From Nitrospirota bacterium (lineage in GTDB: Bacteria > Nitrospirota > Thermodesulfovibrionia > Thermodesulfovibrionales > UBA6898): a stretch of 64,000 nucleotides of DNA. Position 1 is the stretch's first letter, and each line of letters begins with the position of its first letter. The translations under genes were made by a program, and so were the position numbers. Of the stretch, positions 15,429-22,780 are shown one piece after another. Under the pieces are notes generated by a model. The model saw only the letters and a list, made by a program, of their open reading frames with translations. It made no database searches and had not been told where the DNA came from. Location of the stretch: the NCBI GenBank assembly GCA_021783515.1, contig JAJXTV010000002.1, forward strand, positions 124,001 to 188,000. Reading direction: 5' to 3'.

Positions 15429-17154
15429 CCCTCTCCATGTCGGCATGCATGATAGTCAGGTCTCTCAGGGCGGTTGGATTGCCGGGCGCCAGCCGGAGCG
15501 ACGTGGCATATGCCTGCTCGGCCTCCCCGTATCTTTGGAGATACCAGTACGACTCTCCGAGCGCAACGTAGATCCTGAAATCCGGCACTGACGCCGCCCG
15601 GTAAAGGAGGGTCCTCAGGAGTTTTTCCTTGAAGAGCTGCTTATCGCAGCCGTACCGGGCGATGACCTCTTGATTTTTCGGCGTGTTTTTGACGAAGATG
15701 AAGGCGGCGGTGTCGATGTATACCGGGCGCCAGTTCTCTTCCTTCATCAGCTTCAGCATGAGAGGCTGAAGCTGCCCGGTGACCTCCTCGTAGTCCGACA
15801 TGAGCACGAAGTCGACCTGGAAGGCGTCGAGAGAGGCCTTCCAGGCGGGCATCCCTGCAACGGTGTCGGCCTCTGTCCGGGCGATGATAAGGTATTGGGT
15901 GAAGATGGATTCGTAGATCCCCCTGCCGTCGATGAAGACCTTGTAGTCGGGGTAGAGCTTCCAGATCAGATACCCTCCCCAGCCGTACAGGTTGAACATG
16001 TTGCCGGAAATGCCGGAGCTCCGGATGAACTCAGTCGCGCTCATCGGGTAATAGGCGCCGACCTCCTGTCCCGGACTGCCCTCGGCGATCGCCTCCCGGG
16101 AGTAGTGCCAGAAAGATACCGAGAGAAGGACGACGGCGGCAAGTCTGGCGAGGCCGGATGGCAGCCGGCGGGCACCCAAAGGCTTCAGTAGCCCGTCCAG
16201 CCCGACGGCGGCGTAAGGGGCGAGCCCGACGCTCAGGAAGGCGATGTTCCTGATGTAGAGGAAGGAGATCGCCCCGATCAAAAGGATGACCGCGGTCCTC
16301 CAGAGGGGGCGTCCCTTGCTGAAAAGGAGCGATATGAGCGTCAGGCCGAGGAGTATCCAGTAAAAGACGATCTGGGCGTCCCGGTTTTCGGTAAAGGCGG
16401 TGTAGGTGCTGAAGTACTCTGTGATAAACCGGGAGAAGACCTGGTTCTTCATCGCAAAGGCGACGGTAAAAAGGTGATAGGTGTTGGGGTTCAGCAGGGA
16501 AGCGGCGATGCCGGCGCCCGCCCACAAAAATGCAGGAAGGGACTCCTTCAGGCCGCCACGCCGGCTGACGAAGGAAGAGACCGCATAGAGGCCGAGCACG
16601 GCGTCGCCGACCACTACTCCCCCGTGCATGTTCGCCCAGAGGGCCATCAACGGGACGACCAGCCACGATCGCCTTTCGCCAGGCCCCCCGGACTCGATCA
16701 TCCCGAGAAGGACAGAAAAAAAGAGGAACGAATAGGTTTGGGGTCTCTCCAGCTTGAAGTAGCTGAAGAAAGAGATGAGGCTCAGGCCGAGAACGAGCAG
16801 CAGGACGGTCTTGTCCGCCACGAGCCGCCTCGTTCGCGCCGCTACCGACCAGTAAATGAGTCCGGCAATGACGAGCTGGAGCAGCTTGATCCCCATTGCG
16901 CCCGCCGCAGAGTAGACGCCGTAAGAGAGGACCTGGGCCAGCCAGTATCCGGTGATAATGACCCGCTCCCGGGGCTCGGCGATGTTGGGGTTGGTATAGG
17001 CGAAGGGGTCGCGGTCGGGGAACCCGTGATGCAGGATATACTCGCCGGTCCTGAGATGCCACCAGAAATCAGGGTCGCTGATCGGCCTCATCACCGAGAG
17101 GAAGGCGAAGGCGAGCATGCCGGCAACAAGGACTATTTTCAGTAGGCGTTCCAT
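15409..17154 (-). CDS. GT-C-like polytopic membrane protein with C-terminal TPR
   Basis: This 581-residue protein has about eleven transmembrane helices. After helix 1 comes SDPDFWWHLRTGEYIL, an acidic loop that also appears as NEWDVWFHLAIGRDIL in the protein at 54233. A conserved loop ALWANMHGGVVVGD follows later. The C-terminal quarter contains a soluble domain and one TPR-like unit (EAEQAYATSLRLAPGNP). It is probably a lipid-linked-sugar transferase or a membrane protein of glycan export; the family function is not established. ATG 17154 is chosen over the longer frame to 17283 because the longer part has no signal or membrane character and a -10 box lies seven bases upstream of 17154. Confidence 0.7.
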   Translation of the reverse strand: MERLLKIVLVAGMLAFAFLSVMRPISDPDFWWHLRTGEYILHHGFPDRDPFAYTNPNIAEPRERVIITGYWLAQVLSYGVYSAAGAMGIKLLQLVIAGLIYWSVAARTRRLVADKTVLLLVLGLSLISFFSYFKLERPQTYSFLFFSVLLGMIESGGPGERRSWLVVPLMALWANMHGGVVVGDAVLGLYAVSSFVSRRGGLKESLPAFLWAGAGIAASLLNPNTYHLFTVAFAMKNQVFSRFITEYFSTYTAFTENRDAQIVFYWILLGLTLISLLFSKGRPLWRTAVILLIGAISFLYIRNIAFLSVGLAPYAAVGLDGLLKPLGARRLPSGLARLAAVVLLSVSFWHYSREAIAEGSPGQEVGAYYPMSATEFIRSSGISGNMFNLYGWGGYLIWKLYPDYKVFIDGRGIYESIFTQYLIIARTEADTVAGMPAWKASLDAFQVDFVLMSDYEEVTGQLQPLMLKLMKEENWRPVYIDTAAFIFVKNTPKNQEVIARYGCDKQLFKEKLLRTLLYRAASVPDFRIYVALGESYWYLQRYGEAEQAYATSLRLAPGNPTALRDLTIMHADMEREKARGR

Positions 17155-17161
17155 GGTGACT

Positions 17162-17190
17162 ATTATAGTACAACAGGGGCCTGCAAGAGG
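17162..17190 (-). promoter_or_regulatory. -10 box next to start codon (leaderless candidate)
   Basis: On the minus strand a perfect TATAAT (17167-17162) ends seven bases before ATG 17154. The -35 is weak (CCTCTT at 17 bp). Confidence 0.35.
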
Positions 17191-17242
17191 GGAGGCGGCA
17201 TCTTTTTTTTCTTCTATTATTGATGACTGCCGGTGCAAATTT

Positions 17243-17303
17243 GGGCGGGTGTCGTGCCGGCGCGGACCCGCCCGGCAGCCCACCGGGCAAGTCCCCGGCC
17301 GGC
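17243..17303. other. GC-rich structured segment in intergenic region
   Basis: In the 414-bp gap between 17155 and 17568, GGGCGGGT (17243-17250) pairs perfectly with ACCCGCCC (17266-17273). A second nested hairpin follows: CCGGC (17272-17276) with GCCGG (17298-17302), enclosing GCCC-acc-GGGC. There is no T tract, so it is not a classical terminator. I recognise no riboswitch class. Confidence 0.35.
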
Positions 17304-17480
17304 AATCGGCGGATGAGTGGTTCCACTGAGCATAATAGCGTGCGCTGTGTGAAATTACGCAGCCGCTTCTTGAGAGGATGGCGCCGGCAGTGGGGACGGC
17401 AATTTGGCGGTTAACTACAACATGCTGTTTTTAAAAGTATATTTTGGCCGGCCTGATGACTATAGACGGCATGACCGGGG

Positions 17481-17496
17481 TGGCATATCTATTGCT
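17481..17496 (+). promoter_or_regulatory. Sigma-54 promoter of four-haem cytochrome gene
   Basis: TGGCATATCTATTGCT matches the -24/-12 consensus TGGCAC-N5-TTGC, with GG (17482-17483) and GC (17494-17495) separated by ten bases. Transcription would start near 17507, giving a leader of about 60 bases. Confidence 0.7.
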
Positions 17497-17519
17497 TAAT
17501 AGAGAATCGGTTCATAAAA

Positions 17520-17536
17520 GCTAACAGTTTGTTAGC
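17520..17536 (+). promoter_or_regulatory. Inverted repeat in cytochrome leader
   Basis: GCTAACA-gtt-TGTTAGC is a perfect 7-bp stem with a 3-base loop in the leader downstream of the sigma-54 promoter. It could be a protein-binding operator or an mRNA-stabilising hairpin. Confidence 0.45.
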
Positions 17537-17568
17537 ACCAATTTACGATGGAAGGAGGTGAAAACAGA

Positions 17569-18252
17569 ATGAAGAAAGTTTTAATACTCGTAGTAGCACT
17601 TACTCTCGCAGCGGCAGGCGTCGCTTTTGCGGGTATCGCGAACACAAGGCATAACCTCTCGACATCGAGTCCGGCGGGCAACAAGTATTTCTCGACGAAC
17701 GAAGACGAGATCTGCGTGTTCTGCCATACTCCTCACGGCGCTACGGCTGTTCCGCTTTGGAACAGGAATGCTCCGGCGGGTCCGTTCACCGGCTACACGT
17801 CGAACACGTTCAACGGCGGCGCGATCGTTCTCGGCGCAGGCTCTCTTAACTGCCTGAGCTGCCATGACGGCGTCTCCGGCCTGAACGTTATCGTCAACGG
17901 AGTAGGCCCCGGCGCGGGCAGGGCAATCACGATGAATGCCAACGGCAACGTCATCGGAGCAGGCCCGACCGACCTCGGCACCGACCTCTCGAACGACCAT
18001 CCGGTCGGCTTCTTGTATGCGACTTCGGCGGCTGCGGATAACGGCATTGCAGCAGCCACGACCGCTCTTAACACGAACTGGATCAACACGAGCGGCGCGA
18101 CCACCATCGCGGGCCTTCTGAGATCCGGGCAGGTGGAGTGCGCATCGTGCCACGAGCCTCATGTGGAGAACACCTACGACACAAACAAGGTGTCCTTCCT
18201 GAGGAACGCAAACTCCGGCTCGAACATGTGCCTTACGTGCCACCTGAAGTAA
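17569..18252 (+). CDS. Secreted four-haem c-type cytochrome, OmcE-like candidate
   Basis: This 227-residue protein has a Sec signal (MKKVLILVVALTLAAAGVAFA) and four CXXCH sites: CVFCH, CLSCH, CASCH and CLTCH. The first is in EICVFCHTPHG and the last is three residues from the C-terminus. RHNLS near the mature N-terminus and DLSNDHPVGF supply further His residues. The size and four-haem count match OmcE-type subunits of extracellular cytochrome filaments. Paralogues at 24863 and 26977 share the HNLS/HDLS, CxFCHTPH, LSCHDG and HPxGF landmarks. ATG 17569 has GGAGGTG upstream. It is a single-gene unit with a sigma-54 promoter and a strong terminator. Filament formation is a hypothesis, not shown by sequence. 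Confidence 0.85.
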   Translation: MKKVLILVVALTLAAAGVAFAGIANTRHNLSTSSPAGNKYFSTNEDEICVFCHTPHGATAVPLWNRNAPAGPFTGYTSNTFNGGAIVLGAGSLNCLSCHDGVSGLNVIVNGVGPGAGRAITMNANGNVIGAGPTDLGTDLSNDHPVGFLYATSAAADNGIAAATTALNTNWINTSGATTIAGLLRSGQVECASCHEPHVENTYDTNKVSFLRNANSGSNMCLTCHLK

Positions 18253-18283
18253 TTTTTCTCCGAAAGGAGATTTATTACGCCAA

Positions 18284-18316
18284 GGGGCGGGAGCAATCCC
18301 GCCCCTTTTTCTTTTC
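18284..18316 (+). terminator. Rho-independent terminator after cytochrome gene
   Basis: GGGGCGGGA (18284-18292), loop GCAA, and TCCCGCCCC (18297-18305) form a perfect 9-bp stem followed by a T-rich tract. Confidence 0.9.
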
Positions 18317-18346
18317 TTTTGTCCCCGGAAAACGGGCTTTTGCCGT

Positions 18347-18441
18347 CGTCATCCTGAGCCCCGAGCCGCATTGTCCACCCTTCGACAGGCCATGCCGCGG
18401 GCCTGCCTTTCCGCCTGCAGCCGGGCTGGTCGAAGCACGAA
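18347..18441. repeat. REP-like intergenic repeat pieces
   Basis: GTCATCCTGAGCC (18348-18360), CCCTTCGACAGGC (18378-18390) and GGCTGGTCGAAGCACG (18424-18439) resemble pieces of the common bacterial intergenic palindrome built on CTTCGACAGGCTCAGGATGA. They lie in the gene-free stretch 18317-18619. No second copy was noticed in this window. Otherwise this stretch shows nothing recognisable. Confidence 0.35.
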
Positions 18442-18619
18442 TGTTCCGGGTGAGATTTCCCTTAATTCGAACGGGTGGTGGGGGGAAAGACAGTACCTGT
18501 ATGGCCGGAAAGGGGTCGAACAAGGGGTGCATGCAAGGCGGCTTGCAGTTTCGAAAATTGACCGGGGAGGGAGGTAAGCGAATGAATGGAACGCTGCCCG
18601 CGCCCTGAGTCCGCGCCCT

Positions 18620-19519
18620 CTACTGTCCCTTGTCCGGGTCCTTCACACAGCGGAAGCCGACGCCGCTGTTGAGGCTCTCAGGGGTGCTGCTGTTTCGGTA
18701 GGCGACCCTCAGAAAGGGGGCGGCATTGGCCCAGGAGCCCCCCCTGACGACCTTCTGAAACCCTGTTTCAGGGCCCTTGGGGCCCTTCGAGGGCGATCTT
18801 TGGTAGTAGGCGGGGTCGTACCAGTCGGAGCACCACTCCGAGACGTTCCCTGCCATGTCGTAAAGCCCATACCCGTTGGGATAGTAATTCCCGACCTCTG
18901 CGGCCGGCGCCGGGTAGGCGTTGTTCTGCCACGCCCGTTTAAAGATGACGCCTCCCGTCGGGATCTCGTTACCCCAAGGATAGTCCTTTTTTGCCAGCCC
19001 TCCCCGCGCCGCCTTTTCCCATTGCGCCTCCGTAGGCAGCCGCTTGCCGGCCCAGCGGCAGTAGGCATCGGCGGCATACCAGCTTACGCTGAGCACCGGA
19101 TATTTTCCGAACCCCGGCACCGGCGCGTATGTCCCGCCGTCCTCCTCGATCTCCGTCGGCCACCAGTCCGCCTTCTCCTGCTTTTCGAGGTCGTTTCTGA
19201 TGACGACCCATTGCTCTCTCTTTTCCGCGAAGCCGGGAGCCCGTCTCCCGGCATTCAGGAATTCTGCGAACTCCCTGTTCGTCACCTCGTATTTGTCGAT
19301 CATGAAAGAGTCGAGGTAGACCTCGTGACGGGGGGTCTCTGTAGCCGGATAGCTTTCGAAAAGGTTGGTGGTCCCTCCCGGACTTCCCATGAGGAACTCG
19401 CCCGCAGGCACCGGGGCCATGCCCGCCGCTCGTTTCGCTTCATCCTGCCCGGCCGCATGTCCGTGTCCGGACGTCAGCAGAAGGACCAGGGCCGCTATTA
19501 CCGCCGCAAGAAAATCCAT
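18620..19519 (-). CDS. SUMF1/EgtB/PvdO-type (FGE-fold) exported protein
   Basis: This 299-residue protein has a signal peptide and a full FGE-sulfatase (SUMF1-like) domain: VPAGEFLMGS, DKYEVTNREFAEFLNA, PVLSVSWYAADAYCRWAGKRLPTEAQWEKAARG (in pieces), DMAGNVSEWCSDWY and VRGGSWAN. The C-terminus (VAYRNSSTPESLNSGVGFRC) lacks the pair of redox Cys residues that formylglycine-generating enzymes use. It is therefore probably not an FGE, but a NirV-like or other member of this fold. It stands alone on the minus strand. The start is supported by the signal peptide; a TATACC -10 box lies nine bases upstream. Confidence 0.8.
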   Translation of the reverse strand: MDFLAAVIAALVLLLTSGHGHAAGQDEAKRAAGMAPVPAGEFLMGSPGGTTNLFESYPATETPRHEVYLDSFMIDKYEVTNREFAEFLNAGRRAPGFAEKREQWVVIRNDLEKQEKADWWPTEIEEDGGTYAPVPGFGKYPVLSVSWYAADAYCRWAGKRLPTEAQWEKAARGGLAKKDYPWGNEIPTGGVIFKRAWQNNAYPAPAAEVGNYYPNGYGLYDMAGNVSEWCSDWYDPAYYQRSPSKGPKGPETGFQKVVRGGSWANAAPFLRVAYRNSSTPESLNSGVGFRCVKDPDKGQ

Positions 19520-19528
19520 ACCCTGTAT

Positions 19529-19556
19529 GGTATAAAATTTCCCTTCCGGTTGGCAA
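19529..19556 (-). promoter_or_regulatory. Promoter of SUMF1-like gene (near-leaderless candidate)
   Basis: On the minus strand TTGCCA (19556-19551), a 16-bp spacer and TATACC (19534-19529) end nine bases before ATG 19519. Confidence 0.4.
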
Positions 19557-19811
19557 GAAAAGCCTTGGATCTATTTTGGATTTATTGCAGGCAATCGCTG
19601 TTGAGCGAGGATTGTGGCGGGCATCCCGCTTGCAACTATTAGGCGAACTCAAGATTGCTTTCATCATAACCATACTCAAAAAACTCAAAGCGCGCCTTAG
19701 GGGAAGGGGGGGGGCAAGTAAGCTTCTCTTTTTCCCGGGGCAGGCTCTTGTCCGGAATTATTCACGCCTAAACGCAGTCTCAAATTCCCTTTTTTTTCAA
19801 CGATATTTAAT

Positions 19812-19828
19812 TGGCATAAAAATTGATA
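19812..19828 (+). promoter_or_regulatory. Possible degenerate sigma-54 promoter of porin-cytochrome locus
   Basis: TGGCATAAAAATTGAT has the -24 element TGGCA and a -12 TTG at the right spacing, but the key GC is GA. It lies about 230 bases upstream of the first gene of the locus in a gene-free stretch (19520-20049). Confidence 0.3.
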
Positions 19829-19867
19829 CTATTACGTGACGGTTGCGAATGACCAAAACTGTTAATG

Positions 19868-19973
19868 GCTATAAAATGGGCTCAAATGAGCTATAAAACG
19901 GCATGTTACAGCATGCAGCAGAGGGAAGATACTTGCCCGAAGCGGTGAGTAAAATGGCGCATTTATGCGTCAT
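19868..19973 (+). promoter_or_regulatory. Cluster of palindromes and a direct repeat upstream of the locus
   Basis: GCTATAAAA occurs twice (19868-19876 and 19890-19898) around GCTCA-aa-TGAGC (19880-19891). GCATG (19901-19905) pairs with CATGC (19912-19916). ATGGCGCAT-tt-ATGCGTCAT (19954-19973) is a near-perfect inverted repeat. These are likely operator sites for the long downstream gene set. Confidence 0.45.
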
Positions 19974-20049
19974 ATAACTCATTAAGGAGAGTGCGATTGT
20001 ACGTAGCGGAGCGGTCACAGACCCTTAAGAAGAGGGCGGATTGCGGAAA

Positions 20050-20304
20050 ATGAAGGGGAACCTCGTCTATTGGGTCAGGGAAGGAAACGAGAGGATGCGG
20101 AGTCTGAGGCTGACGGTATGCAGCGAGAAGGACTCTGACGTGCTCAGCAGGGGAGGGCTTGCGGAGCTGAGGCGGCTGAGGGCGCAGAGACTCGTCTCCG
20201 AGGCCGAAAAACAGGGCGCGAGGCTCTCCTACCGGGACCTTTCCCTTATTCTTCTGGCATCGAAGTCGACCCTGAAACGGGATTTCAGGAGCGGAAGGGA
20301 ATAA
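20050..20304 (+). CDS. Small HTH-like protein (DUF1670-like), copy 1
   Basis: This protein of about 84 residues has the pattern SRGGLAELRRLRAQRLVSEAEKQG (in pieces) followed by LSYRDLSLILLASKSTLKRDF, a helix-turn-helix-like segment. The pattern 'LRRxRxxRLxxEAxxQGxxLSxxDLSxLLxxSxxTLKRD' resembles DUF1670-type proteins, and the second gene (20315) shows it again. It is probably a DNA-binding regulator, sited as the first gene before the porin and cytochromes. The start is uncertain: ATG 20050, or TTG 20041 with AGAGGG upstream. There is no signal peptide, so it is cytoplasmic. Confidence 0.6.
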   Translation: MKGNLVYWVREGNERMRSLRLTVCSEKDSDVLSRGGLAELRRLRAQRLVSEAEKQGARLSYRDLSLILLASKSTLKRDFRSGRE

Positions 20305-20314
20305 CCGGCTGGAG

Positions 20315-20680
20315 ATGGAATTCGGAAAAGTCGAATATATCTGCGCAGGGCAGAAGAAGGGCGGGAGGCCGGAGACCCGGGCGCTCATCCTCACCCTTGT
20401 CGAACAGGGGGACGAGGCCCTGCTCCGCAAGATGGGGATCAGGGCCCTGAGGCTGAAGCGCATCGCTAGGCTCACGAGTGAGGCCCATGGGCAGGGCCGG
20501 CTTCTGGGCTACGAAGACCTTTCGAATCTCCTCATGACCTCTCTTGCGACGCTTAAGAGGGACGTTGCGTATCTCGAGGCGCACGGCGCGACTGTTATGA
20601 TCAGGGGAAGGAGAAACGGGAGAAAGGCACCGGAATCGCCGGCGACGTTCTGTCGGGTTGCGGAGGAAGTCGGCGCATGA
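20315..20680 (+). CDS. Small HTH-like protein (DUF1670-like), copy 2
   Basis: This 121-residue protein is paralogous to copy 1. It has MGIRALRLKRIARLTSEAHGQG (in pieces), LLGYEDLSNLLMTSLATLKRDVAYLEAHG, and a basic tail IRGRRNGRKAPES. The HTH-like segment plus basic tail fits a DNA-binding protein; autoregulation of the locus through the palindromes upstream is an inference. It overlaps the porin gene by ATGA, so regulator and porin are translationally coupled. The ribosome-binding site is poor (GGAG directly abuts the ATG), so the exact start is uncertain. Confidence 0.6.
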   Translation: MEFGKVEYICAGQKKGGRPETRALILTLVEQGDEALLRKMGIRALRLKRIARLTSEAHGQGRLLGYEDLSNLLMTSLATLKRDVAYLEAHGATVMIRGRRNGRKAPESPATFCRVAEEVGA

Positions 20681-22749
20681 GACGACAGGGTCCGGAGTCC
20701 GGGGCGGGAGTGAGCGGGACTGCCGTCAGCCGCATTGTCTCCTTTGTCCTTCTGCTGGCCGGATTTGTCTTGCCGCTGTTTATCGGCGCAGGCGTTGCCG
20801 AGGCGCGGAGGGGCAGTGACCTCCCTAATGGCTACATCCTGACCGGCGTTATCGGCCTGGAATACGAAAGACGGTGGGGGACCTCCTCGGGGGCCGATGT
20901 GCCATCCATTAACTCCTTTACCCAGAGCTATTCACTCGGGGTGCGCGGACCGATTGTCGATCCCCGTCTCGCGATATTCAATATTACGGGGGATTTTATC
21001 GACAAATCCGGCATCGAAGGGTACCGCTCAAAAGGGGTTACGGCCGAACTGGATCTGCTGAACGAGATACTCGAGATAAGGAACCCGAAGTATAAATTTC
21101 TCAATTACATGCCGAAGCCGATCATCCTGAGGTACAGCCACTATTCCGGAGACGATTATTCCAACACAAATTACGGGGTCAGCATGTCGTACTACCTGCC
21201 GGTCTACTTCCATTTCTTCAGCGACGGGAAATTCGTCAGCGTCAAGAGCAATAACGAATTGCCGGGAAGATTGAAGTTCAACCAGTTGATCAACAATGTT
21301 AATAACAGAAACGGAAACGGCAACGGAAACGGAAACGGAAACGGCAACGGAAACGGAAACGGCAACGGAAACGGCAACGGAAACGGCAACGGAAACGGCA
21401 ACGATTCGAATAATAATAATTCGAATAACAATAATCAGAGCAATAACCAGAACCAGTCTCAGCAGAACCAAAACCAGCAATATCGCTATGCCGAGCCCTC
21501 CGGCCTTATCGTTCCCTTTCCCTTCTTCTCTGTCGATTACGACAAGAATACCTACAAGTCCGGCGACGAAGAGACGGATATGACTCAGTTCAATGCCCGG
21601 GCGCGCATCACCGGCATGAAATACCGGTACAGCTTTGAATACAGCAATACCACCACGGAGAGTACAATCGTCAGCCAGGGCGACAGCCATGACAGGAAGT
21701 TTACGGTCGATACCTGGAACATGATCCGCGGCTTCGAGCTCCAGAATATGGCCGAGTTCGAGACGCTTGACAATATCTCCTCGACAAGGGTGAACTCCCG
21801 CGCGATGTCCCGTTTCAGCAAGGGGCCCAATACCGATTTTTTCATCAATATCGGCGGGAGTTACCAGAAGACCGGGGACTATGCCGTATATTCGCTCAAC
21901 GGGACTGGGACGATGCAGCACAAGATAAATCCGGCATTGCTGTCGCTAACGACCGCCGGCGCCGGCCTCCAGCATGTCGACAACCCGTCACCCCTTCCCG
22001 ATCCCTTTGCCCCGATCGACCCGAACAGAAACCCCCTCCTCCCCGACGAGAAATCGACCGATTATAACCTGTCGCTCGCGGAGACGCTCCAGTATAGCGG
22101 CATCAGGAACGTCATACTGCAGGGAGGGGCGTCTCTGGGCGTAGCCGCCGGCGGGGTTCCTTACAGCGTCTTCGGCGGGTTTACCGCCGCTCCGGTCACG
22201 TGGCTGTCCCTGAACGGAAACTATTCCTATACCGTTACGTTCATTAGCGGAGAGGACACCCAGTCGTCCCAGGATATGCGCTTCGGCGCGGTCGCCTACC
22301 TCATGAGGGGCCTGAACGTCGAGCTGCAGGGGGACCGGCAGACCACGAGCGTGCATAACGATATCTCCTACGACGTGACGTATGACAGGCTCGACCTCAG
22401 GGTCAACTGGCTTTACGGGCGCCATAGCCTCAACGCCAACGCCTATGTTGCCCGGAACGAAACCACGAACCCGGCCCTCGGCTCCGGTCGGAGCAATCTC
22501 TGGGGTTACGGGATCCAGTACGGGGCCGCCCTTATGAGGAACCTCTCTCTCGTCGTGAGATATAACTATGACAAGGACCGGGAAACCGACATGACACGGT
22601 CGCAGCTGAACCCGCGGCTTGTCTGGTATTATGGGAAGATGATCGTTACGGCCGAATACAGGGAGGACAAGAACGAGGAACTGGGATCCAGCAGGACAGA
22701 CCGCAGGATATACCTGAGTCTCAAGAGGTTCTTCCGGAAGAAGCTGTGA
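20677..22749 (+). CDS. Outer-membrane beta-barrel protein with Asn-Gly repeat (porin of cytochrome conduit)
   Basis: This 690-residue protein has an N-terminal signal segment ending near GVAEA. Long stretches of alternating polar and aromatic/hydrophobic residues are typical of amphipathic strands, for example LVWYYGKMIVTAEYREDKN and RIYLSLKRFF near the C-terminus. Residues 212-241 are fifteen Asn-Gly dipeptides, followed by an Asn/Ser/Gln-rich stretch to about 268; this looks like a long flexible loop. No haem motif is present. In porin-cytochrome conduits a barrel like this surrounds a multihaem cytochrome and lets electrons cross the outer membrane. Its position before a foldase and six cytochrome-type genes supports that role, but the family was not identified by name. 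Confidence 0.75.
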   Translation: MRRQGPESGAGVSGTAVSRIVSFVLLLAGFVLPLFIGAGVAEARRGSDLPNGYILTGVIGLEYERRWGTSSGADVPSINSFTQSYSLGVRGPIVDPRLAIFNITGDFIDKSGIEGYRSKGVTAELDLLNEILEIRNPKYKFLNYMPKPIILRYSHYSGDDYSNTNYGVSMSYYLPVYFHFFSDGKFVSVKSNNELPGRLKFNQLINNVNNRNGNGNGNGNGNGNGNGNGNGNGNGNGNGNGNDSNNNNSNNNNQSNNQNQSQQNQNQQYRYAEPSGLIVPFPFFSVDYDKNTYKSGDEETDMTQFNARARITGMKYRYSFEYSNTTTESTIVSQGDSHDRKFTVDTWNMIRGFELQNMAEFETLDNISSTRVNSRAMSRFSKGPNTDFFINIGGSYQKTGDYAVYSLNGTGTMQHKINPALLSLTTAGAGLQHVDNPSPLPDPFAPIDPNRNPLLPDEKSTDYNLSLAETLQYSGIRNVILQGGASLGVAAGGVPYSVFGGFTAAPVTWLSLNGNYSYTVTFISGEDTQSSQDMRFGAVAYLMRGLNVELQGDRQTTSVHNDISYDVTYDRLDLRVNWLYGRHSLNANAYVARNETTNPALGSGRSNLWGYGIQYGAALMRNLSLVVRYNYDKDRETDMTRSQLNPRLVWYYGKMIVTAEYREDKNEELGSSRTDRRIYLSLKRFFRKKL
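21310..21399 (+). repeat. Hexanucleotide repeat (AACGGA/AACGGC) x15
   Basis: Fifteen 6-base units encode (Asn-Gly)15 inside the barrel protein gene. Because the unit is two codons, slippage would change loop length without a frameshift. Confidence 0.95.
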
Positions 22750-22780
22750 CGGCAGGGAATGTATGAGGAGGCATGAGAAG

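Noticed and set aside
19576-19839. 87-residue ORF in the regulatory gap
   Set aside because: No ribosome-binding site and no recognisable protein character; it overlaps the promoter region of the divergent gene.
21310-21402. CRISPR-like short repeats
   Set aside because: The units are 6 bp, contiguous and in frame in a coding gene; no spacers.
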